Of a DNA stretch of 64,000 nucleotides, positions 58,669 through 64,000 are shown in pieces. The notes beneath the pieces are model-generated. The model ran no database searches and was not told the DNA's origin. It was given only the letters and a program-made list of their open reading frames with translations. The first letter of the stretch is position 1; the number at the start of each line of letters is the position of its first letter. The position numbers were made by a program, and so were the translations under genes. Location: the NCBI RefSeq assembly GCF_947488515.1, contig NZ_CANKZF010000003.1, forward strand, positions 558,001-622,000, read 5' to 3'. This DNA comes from an uncultured Nocardioides sp. (lineage in GTDB: Bacteria > Actinomycetota > Actinomycetes > Propionibacteriales > Nocardioidaceae).

Positions 58669-59225
58669 GCCCGGTCATGCGCACCCGGCGCGACGGGTCC
58701 ACCCGTCCCGCGCGGCACCGAGCCGTCCAGCCGCTCGCCGTCGTCTGGCTGCTGCTCGTCTGGCTGGCCCTGTGGGGCGCCGTGACGCCGCTGCTCCTCG
58801 TGGGGGGCGTGCTGGTGGCGGTGCTGGTCTGCGTCACCTTCCCGCTGCCCCCCATCGACCTCGGCTCCTCGGTGCGGCCACTCCCCCTGCTCGGCGTCAT
58901 CGCCCGCTTCCACCTCGACGTCGTGCGGGCCAGCATCGAGGTGGCCGGCGTCGTCCTGAGGAGACGCCCGGTGCGCAACGCCGTGGTCGCGGTGGACCTC
59001 GAGACCAAGTCCGACTTCATGATGACCCTCGTCGCGTCCATGCTGTCGCTGGTCCCGGGGTCCGTGGTCGTCGAGGCCCGCCGGTCCACGCACACGCTCT
59101 ACCTCCACGTCATCGACGTACCCGACGCGGAGGCCGCCGACGAGTTCCGCCGCACCGCGCTGGACCTCGAGCAGCGCCTGCTCCGTGCGCTGCCGCCCCG
59201 ACGCGTCGACCAGGAGGACCCATGA
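58665..59225 (+). CDS. mrpE: Mrp antiporter subunit E
   Basis: The 186-residue subunit starts MSPVMRTRRDGSTRPARHRA and has helices at residues ~22-60, followed by the cytosolic domain with VRNAVVAVDLETKSDFMMTL and LVPGSVVVEARRSTHTLYLH, as in MnhE. It overlaps mrpD and mrpF by four bases each. Confidence 0.9.
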   Translation: MSPVMRTRRDGSTRPARHRAVQPLAVVWLLLVWLALWGAVTPLLLVGGVLVAVLVCVTFPLPPIDLGSSVRPLPLLGVIARFHLDVVRASIEVAGVVLRRRPVRNAVVAVDLETKSDFMMTLVASMLSLVPGSVVVEARRSTHTLYLHVIDVPDAEAADEFRRTALDLEQRLLRALPPRRVDQEDP

Positions 59226-59527
59226 CAGTCGTGCTCGTCCTCGGAGCCACGCTGCTCGCCGCAGCCGCCGTGCTCCTGCTCGTGCGCCTCACCATCGGAC
59301 CGACGATCCTCGACCGGAGCGTCGCGCTCGACGTGCTGGTCGCGGTCACCGTCTGCGCGACCGGCCTGTACGTCGCCCACTCGGGCGTGACGTACCCCCT
59401 CCCCATGCTCGTCGTGCTCGCCGGCTGCGGCATGGTCGGCGCGGTGAGCGTCGCCCGCTACGCGAGCCGCAGCGACGACCTCGAGGCCGGCGACCGCGAC
59501 GACCCGGGAACGGGAGGCAAGTGGTGA
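59222..59527 (+). CDS. mrpF: Mrp antiporter subunit F
   Basis: The 101-residue subunit has three helices (VVLVLGATLLAAAAVLLLVR, RSVALDVLVAVTVCATGLYV, LPMLVVLAGCGMVGAVSVAR) and the GPTILDRSVALD motif of MnhF. It overlaps mrpE (ATGA) and mrpG (GTGA). Confidence 0.92.
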   Translation: MTVVLVLGATLLAAAAVLLLVRLTIGPTILDRSVALDVLVAVTVCATGLYVAHSGVTYPLPMLVVLAGCGMVGAVSVARYASRSDDLEAGDRDDPGTGGKW

Positions 59528-59889
59528 GCTGGACACAGGTCGCCGACCTCGCCGCAGCCGTGTGCATCCTGCTCGGCGCGGTCCTCGCACTCATCGCCGC
59601 CATCGGCGTGGTCCGCCTGCCCGACCTGCTGACCAGGATGCACGCGGCCACGAAGCCGCAGGTCCTCGGCACGGTGCTGGTGATGACCGGCGTCGCGCTG
59701 CGCCTGCGCGACCCGGGGGTGGTGGGCATCCTCGCCCTCATCGTGCTGCTGCAGATGGCCACCAGCGTGGTCTCCAGCCACATGGTCGGGCGGGCATCGT
59801 TCCGTGCCGGTCAGGTGCGCCACGACCTCCTCGTGGTCGACGAGCTCAGCGACCGCCCGAGCCACGAGGAGCCACGCGGCGCCCCCTGA
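59524..59889 (+). CDS. mrpG: Mrp antiporter subunit G
   Basis: The 121-residue subunit begins MSWTQVADLAAAVCILLGAV and has the MnhG motif GVVRLPDLLTRMHAATKPQV, followed by two more helices. The GTG at 59524 overlaps the mrpF stop codon. It is the last gene of the Mrp operon. Confidence 0.92.
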   Translation: MSWTQVADLAAAVCILLGAVLALIAAIGVVRLPDLLTRMHAATKPQVLGTVLVMTGVALRLRDPGVVGILALIVLLQMATSVVSSHMVGRASFRAGQVRHDLLVVDELSDRPSHEEPRGAP

Positions 59890-59906
59890 CGGCGCCCGGC
59901 GCTCGC

Positions 59907-59912
59907 TACCCT
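59907..59912 (+). promoter_or_regulatory. Leaderless -10 box of the CPA1 antiporter gene
   Basis: TACCCT is followed by 7 nt and the GTG at 59920, so the antiporter gene probably has its own start in addition to read-through from the Mrp operon. Confidence 0.45.
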
Positions 59913-59919
59913 GACGGGC

Positions 59920-61635
59920 GTGGAGCTGCTGACCCTCGCTGTCGCCGCCCTGATGGCGATCGTCGTGGCGGCCGTGCTGTCCCGGCGCACCGGGATCGCC
60001 ACTCCCCTGGTCCTGCTGGTCCTCGGCATCGCCTTCAGTCTCGTGCCCGGCACGCCCGACTTCGAGCTGGAGCCCGACTGGATCCTGCTGGGAGCCCTGC
60101 CGCCGCTGCTGTACGCCACCGCGGTCCAGGTGCCCGTCATCGACCTGCGCCGGAGCATCGGCATGATCACGTGGCTCTCGGTCACCCTGGTCGTCGTCTC
60201 CGCGCTCGCCGTCGGTGCCGTCGTGCACCTCGTCGTTCCCGACGTCTCCTTCGCGGCCGGCGTGGCACTGGGCGCCGTCGTCAGCCCGACGGACGCGGTC
60301 GCAGCCACTGCGATCGGCAAGCGCCTCGGGCTCCCCCACCGCCTGATGACGGTGCTGGAGGGCGAGAGCCTGTTCAACGACGCCTCCGCGCTGGTCGTGC
60401 TGCGGACGGCGCTGCTCGCGATCACCGCGGGATTCAGCCTGGGCGACGCGGTCCTCGACTTCGTCCGCGCGGTCGCGCTCGCCGTCCTCATCGGCTACCT
60501 CGTGGGCCGCTCGACCGTCTGGCTGCGGAGCAAGCTCGACGACCCGGTCCTCATGACCGCGGTCAGCTTCATCGTGCCGTTCCTGGCGTTCCTGCCCGCC
60601 GAGGAGGCCCAGTCGTCGGGCGTGGTGGCCGTGGTCGTGGCCGGCCTGGTCACCGGGCACCACGGCGCGCGGACCTTCAGCGCCCGCGAGCGCCTCACCG
60701 AGCGCACCAACTGGCTGACGATCCAGTTCCTCGTCGAGAACGGGGTCTTCCTCCTGATGGGGCTGCAGCTCGAGTCGCTCCTGCGCGACCTCGACGACTC
60801 GTCCAGCAGCCTGCCCGAGGTGCTGGGGACCGCCGCCCTGGTCCTCGTCCTGCTGCTCGTCCTGCGGATCGGATTCGTCGGCGTCCAGGTGCTCCTCGAA
60901 CGGCGACGCCGACCGCGACTCGACGCCGTGCGTCAACGGCTCACCCGCATCAGCCACCGCGTCGACACGATGGCGCAGGAGGGCGGACCGCGCGTCGACA
61001 GCCCCCGTGGTCAGCACCGCATGTCGCAGTTCCGGCGCCGGATCGAGCGCGGCCGGGCCGACGTCGCCTACCAGGAGAGCGAGCCGATCACCGCGCGCGG
61101 CGGGGCGGTCCTGTCGTGGGCCGGGATGCGAGGCGTCGTCACGCTCGCCGCCGCCCTCACGATCGGCCCGGAGGTCGACGAGCGGACGCTGCTGATCACG
61201 GTCGCGTTCGTCGTGGCGGTCGTCTCGCTCCTCCTCTACGGCGGCACCCTGCCGTGGGTGATCCGCACGCTCGGCGTCTCGGGCGTCGACCCGGACCGGC
61301 AGCGTGCCGAGGTGGCCGAGCTGGTGAACGACATCACCGCCACCGCGGCGGCCGCCGTGGGACCCATGGACCGGATCGTCATCGACGGCACCCCGATCGA
61401 CCCGGACGTCGCCACCGAGACGCTGGCCTGGCTGGAGCGCGTCCGCGACGCCCGCACCGAGAGGGGTCCGGAGGCCGTCACCCTGGCCTCGCAGCGGACG
61501 CTGCTGCACCGCCAGATCATCGCGCTGATGCGCGACGCGCTGCACGAGGAGCGCGCGATCGGCGCCTACAGCACGGCGGCGCTGACCCGCGCGTCCGCAC
61601 TCATCGACGCCCAGGAGCTCCAGCTGGAACGCTGA
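59920..61635 (+). CDS. CPA1-family Na+/H+ antiporter
   Basis: The 571-residue protein has about 12 helices and the CPA1 marks VVSPTDAVAATAIGK and LEGESLFNDASALVV, whose N-D pair binds the cation. The C-terminal ~170 residues are cytosolic and helical (QRTLLHRQIIALMRDALHEE). It resembles NhaP/YjcE-type exchangers. It follows mrpG by 30 bp and probably complements the Mrp complex in pH and sodium control. GTG start with TACCCT box. Confidence 0.92.
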   Translation: MELLTLAVAALMAIVVAAVLSRRTGIATPLVLLVLGIAFSLVPGTPDFELEPDWILLGALPPLLYATAVQVPVIDLRRSIGMITWLSVTLVVVSALAVGAVVHLVVPDVSFAAGVALGAVVSPTDAVAATAIGKRLGLPHRLMTVLEGESLFNDASALVVLRTALLAITAGFSLGDAVLDFVRAVALAVLIGYLVGRSTVWLRSKLDDPVLMTAVSFIVPFLAFLPAEEAQSSGVVAVVVAGLVTGHHGARTFSARERLTERTNWLTIQFLVENGVFLLMGLQLESLLRDLDDSSSSLPEVLGTAALVLVLLLVLRIGFVGVQVLLERRRRPRLDAVRQRLTRISHRVDTMAQEGGPRVDSPRGQHRMSQFRRRIERGRADVAYQESEPITARGGAVLSWAGMRGVVTLAAALTIGPEVDERTLLITVAFVVAVVSLLLYGGTLPWVIRTLGVSGVDPDRQRAEVAELVNDITATAAAAVGPMDRIVIDGTPIDPDVATETLAWLERVRDARTERGPEAVTLASQRTLLHRQIIALMRDALHEERAIGAYSTAALTRASALIDAQELQLER

Positions 61636-61657
61636 GGCGCCCGCTTGCCGGGCGACC

Positions 61658-61663
61658 TAGGTT
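61658..61663 (+). promoter_or_regulatory. Leaderless -10 box of the aldo/keto reductase gene
   Basis: TAGGTT is followed by 6 nt and the ATG at 61670. Confidence 0.5.
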
Positions 61664-61669
61664 GGGGCC

Positions 61670-62509
61670 ATGGCCCACATCCCGACGTACGACCTCAACG
61701 ACGGCACCAGCATCCCCGCGATCGGCTTCGGCACCTACCCGCTGCGTGGCGACGACGGCACCGAGGCCATCCGCACCGCCATCGAGGCGGGCTACCGGCT
61801 CGTCGACACCGCGGTGAACTACGAGAACGAGGTGGAGGTCGGCGAGGCCATCCGCCGCTCGGGGGTCCCCCGTGACGAGCTGGTCGTCGCCAGCAAGATC
61901 CCCGGCCGCCACCACGCGTACGACGCTGCGATCGCGTCGGTGCGCGAGTCGCTGGACCGGCTCGGGCTCGAGCGCACGGACCTCCACCTCATCCACTGGC
62001 CCAACCCGAGCCAGGGGTCGTACGTCGAGGCGTGGCGGGCGCTGGTGCAGCTGCAGAAGGACGGCCTGGTGCGGTCGATCGGCGTCTCCAACTTCACCGA
62101 GGAGCACCTCGAGCGCATCATCGACGACACGGGCGTGACGCCGGCGGTCAACCAGGTCGAGCTGCACCCGAGGTTCCCGCAGGCGCACATGCGCGAGGTC
62201 CACGAGCGCCTCGGCATCCGCACCGAGGCGTGGAGCCCCATGGGCAAGCGGCGCGCGCCCCTGGAGGAGGACGCCGTCCGGACGGCCGCCGAGGCGCACG
62301 GCGTCTCCCCCGGCCAGGTCGTCCTGCGCTGGCACGTCGAGCTGGGCTCGCTCCCGATCCCGAAGTCGGCAGACCCCGCCCGCCAGTCGCAGAACCTCGA
62401 CGTCTTCGGCTTCGAGCTCACCGACGACGAGGTGACGGCGATCTCCGGGCTCGCCGAGGCCGACGGCCGCCTCTTCGGCGGCGACCCGGACACCCACGAG
62501 GAGATGTGA
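61670..62509 (+). CDS. Aldo/keto reductase
   Basis: The 279-residue TIM-barrel enzyme has the catalytic tetrad D46, Y51, K76 and H109 (YRLVDTAVNYENE, LVVASKIPGRHH, DLHLIHWPNPS). LPIPKSADPARQSQNLDVF forms the NADP-binding end. It reduces aldehydes or ketones; the substrate is unknown. It resembles the 2,5-diketogluconate reductase group. Confidence 0.92.
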   Translation: MAHIPTYDLNDGTSIPAIGFGTYPLRGDDGTEAIRTAIEAGYRLVDTAVNYENEVEVGEAIRRSGVPRDELVVASKIPGRHHAYDAAIASVRESLDRLGLERTDLHLIHWPNPSQGSYVEAWRALVQLQKDGLVRSIGVSNFTEEHLERIIDDTGVTPAVNQVELHPRFPQAHMREVHERLGIRTEAWSPMGKRRAPLEEDAVRTAAEAHGVSPGQVVLRWHVELGSLPIPKSADPARQSQNLDVFGFELTDDEVTAISGLAEADGRLFGGDPDTHEEM

Positions 62510-62521
62510 CGGGGCGCTGGC

Positions 62522-62527
62522 TACCAT
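62522..62527 (+). promoter_or_regulatory. Leaderless -10 box of the cyclophilin lipoprotein gene
   Basis: TACCAT is followed by 7 nt and the ATG at 62535. Confidence 0.5.
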
Positions 62528-62534
62528 CAGCCGC

Positions 62535-63278
62535 ATGCTGAAGCGACTCGCCACCGTGGCCGCCTGCCTGTCCGTCCTCGCCCTGTCCGCGTGCGGCAAC
62601 GAAGCGGACGGGAAGGACACTGCGTCCGACCCCGCGGCGTCCGAGACCACGAGCGAGTCGACCGACGCCTCGCCCGAGGAGTCGCCGGACGAGTCGCCGG
62701 AGGCCTCCGGCGCGACGACCACCTGTGACTACCCCGAGGACGGCCAGGAGCCGGCGCGCGACGTCGACGCTCCCGACGCCGAGGCTCCCTCGGAGGGCAC
62801 CGCGTCCGCGACGATCACCACCAACTTCGGCGACATCGGCCTGACCCTCGACGCGGCCACCGCGCCGTGCACGGTGCACTCGTTCGTCTCGCTCGCCGAG
62901 CAGGGGTTCTACGACGACACGCCGTGCCCGCGGATCGGTGACCAGGAGGGCTTCGGGATCCTGCAGTGCGGCGACCCGACCGGCACCGGTTCCGGCGGGG
63001 CCGGCTACTCCTTCGCCGACGAGCTGAGCGGTGACGAGACCTACCCGGCCGGCACGCTCGCCATGGCCAACGCCGGCCCGGACACCAACGGGTCGCAGTT
63101 CTTCCTCGTCTTCCGCGACTCGCAGTTCCCCCCGAACTACACCGTCTTCGGCACCATCGACGAGGCCGGCCTCGAGACCATCGACGCGATCGCGGCCGAG
63201 GGCAACGACGGCGCGCACCCGGCCGGTGGCGGCGCCCCCAACAAGGACGTCACCATCGAGAAGGTCACCGTCGGCTGA
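62535..63278 (+). CDS. Cyclophilin-type peptidyl-prolyl isomerase lipoprotein
   Basis: The 247-residue protein has a lipoprotein signal peptide with the lipobox ALSAC (Cys20), a Ser/Glu/Asp-rich linker to about residue 85 and a cyclophilin domain (ATITTNFGDIGLTLD, AMANAGPDTNGSQFFLVF, YTVFGTIDEAGLETIDAI). The linker contains the repeated PEESPDESPEAS. It should isomerise prolyl bonds outside the membrane, like the FKBP lipoprotein in this window. Confidence 0.93.
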   Translation: MLKRLATVAACLSVLALSACGNEADGKDTASDPAASETTSESTDASPEESPDESPEASGATTTCDYPEDGQEPARDVDAPDAEAPSEGTASATITTNFGDIGLTLDAATAPCTVHSFVSLAEQGFYDDTPCPRIGDQEGFGILQCGDPTGTGSGGAGYSFADELSGDETYPAGTLAMANAGPDTNGSQFFLVFRDSQFPPNYTVFGTIDEAGLETIDAIAAEGNDGAHPAGGGAPNKDVTIEKVTVG

Positions 63279-63284
63279 CCTCCC

Positions 63285-63357
63285 GCTCGGGTAGTCCAGT
63301 GAGAAGTGGCTGTCGCCGGGCCGTCCGAACGACCATCTGACACTGGACTACCCGAGC
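63285..63357. repeat. 17-bp perfect inverted repeat between convergent genes
   Basis: GCTCGGGTAGTCCAGTG (63285-63301) and its exact reverse complement (63341-63357) are separated by 39 nt. It fills most of the gap between the cyclophilin gene and the OsmC gene. It may be a bidirectional terminator or a copy of a dispersed repeat. Confidence 0.65.
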
Positions 63358-63389
63358 TCCGGCCGTCGACCGCGATCAGGGGTCGGTCG

Positions 63390-63818
63390 TCACGACACCG
63401 GGTCGCAGACCACGTCCGCGCCGAGCTGCACGGTCCGCGAGACCGTGCACAGCCGGTCGTGCGACATCTCGATGGCCTCCTGCACGCGGTCGCGGGCGGC
63501 ATCGCCGTCCGGTCCCTCGGGGAACGCGACGTCGAACGACACCCTGATGCCGGTGAGGTGGTTGCCCTCCGCGTCACGCACCTTGTGCCCCTCGGCATGC
63601 ACGTCGAACGTCGTGCTGGAGGTGCGCTTGTGCGTGATGGCCTCGACGTCGAGGGCGGTGCACCCGGCGATCGCGGCGAGCAGCAGCTCGATGGGCGTGA
63701 AGTCGGGGTCCTCTCCCCCGGTCCCGAAGAAGGTCTCGCCGCCGCGGGCGTTGGTCGCCTTGAACCTGGCCTGGCCGATGCGGGTGAGCTCGACGCTGCG
63801 CAGCGTGTCGTCCGTCAT
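63390..63818 (-). CDS. OsmC-family protein
   Basis: The 142-residue protein starts MTDDTLRSVELTRIGQARFK and has the redox cysteines C53 (LLLAAIAGCTALDVEAI) and C124 (HDRLCTVSRTV) of OsmC/Ohr-like peroxidases. It may reduce organic hydroperoxides, though the YhfA-type branch has unknown substrates. A CAGGGT box at 63826-63831 on this strand lies 7 nt before the ATG at 63818. Confidence 0.85.
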   Translation of the reverse strand: MTDDTLRSVELTRIGQARFKATNARGGETFFGTGGEDPDFTPIELLLAAIAGCTALDVEAITHKRTSSTTFDVHAEGHKVRDAEGNHLTGIRVSFDVAFPEGPDGDAARDRVQEAIEMSHDRLCTVSRTVQLGADVVCDPVS

Positions 63819-63901
63819 GGCGAACACCCTGCCAGAGCAAGCTCGGGCAGGGTGTTCGGTCCCCGACGGTGGGGTCTCCGCGGACGACCTCGCAGGGGGG
63901 G

Positions 63902-64000
63902 TCAGCGGGTGACGCGTCGCGCGGCGCGTCGGGCTCGACGCTCCTCACGGAGGGCGATGTCCACGTTGCGCAGGAGCGCTCGGTCCTCGGTGGAGCGCGC
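63902..64000 (-). CDS. C-terminal end of a gene extending beyond the window
   Basis: A frame on the minus strand enters from the window edge and stops with TGA at 63902-63904. The visible 32 residues are ARSTEDRALLRNVDIALREE followed by an arginine-rich end RRARRAARRVTR. The beginning and the family cannot be seen. Confidence 0.4.
   Translation of the reverse strand, partial: ARSTEDRALLRNVDIALREERRARRAARRVTR

Overview
The window is chromosomal DNA from a very GC-rich actinobacterium. The gene set (Pup-proteasome system, mycothiol-era DinB-type protein, RbpA, PafBC, Tat operon, leaderless genes with TANNNT boxes) and the protein style fit the Nocardioidaceae, most likely Nocardioides or a close relative; this is inference, as no rRNA is present. 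No tRNA, rRNA, CRISPR array, prophage or classical insertion sequence was seen.

Positions 1-16.8 kb hold the bacterial proteasome region in near-canonical order: a RecB-like nuclease (partial), a site-2-type protease, trmI, the ring ATPase mpa/arc, dop, pup, prcB, prcA, then pafA, an FKBP lipoprotein, pafB, pafC, tatA and tatC. Dop deamidates Pup, PafA attaches it, Mpa unfolds the tagged protein and PrcBA degrades it. From 16.8 to 23.8 kb follow a diacylglycerol-kinase-like gene, the HelY-type helicase, a 5'-3' exonuclease, Lrp and TetR regulators and a DinB/maleylpyruvate isomerase-like protein. At 23.80-24.98 kb one AbiEi/DUF559-type gene is framed by 67-bp imperfect inverted repeats.

Positions 25.0-30.5 kb carry a lysine-degradation cluster: kamA on the minus strand, divergent from kdd-kamD-kamE-kal. 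Positions 30.9-45 kb hold lnt-ppm1-fxsA, rbpA behind a sigma-R-type promoter, an MFS carrier, a GDPD, an XRE-MurA fusion with a palindromic operator, and a run of metabolic and hypothetical genes. Positions 45-53.3 kb are rich in DNA/RNA-polymerase maintenance: a UvrA-like ABC protein lacking the UvrB-binding region, a Nei-like glycosylase, homocysteine methyltransferase, a HelR-type RNA polymerase motor behind a rifamycin-associated element, and a free-standing LigD phosphoesterase. Positions 53.6-61.6 kb encode a full Mrp antiporter (A-B fused, C, D, E, F, G) followed by a CPA1 antiporter; the window closes with an aldo/keto reductase, a cyclophilin lipoprotein and an OsmC protein.

The most unusual structure is a recurrent leader element found three times (before dop, prcB and helY). 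Each copy folds as a CCCC...GGGG hairpin, encodes a related 18-25-codon peptide and ends in ATGA, so that its stop codon overlaps the downstream start. In the dop copy a TAGGCT box sits exactly 6 nt before the peptide's ATG, as at the many leaderless genes in this window. I consider this the best candidate for an undescribed system.
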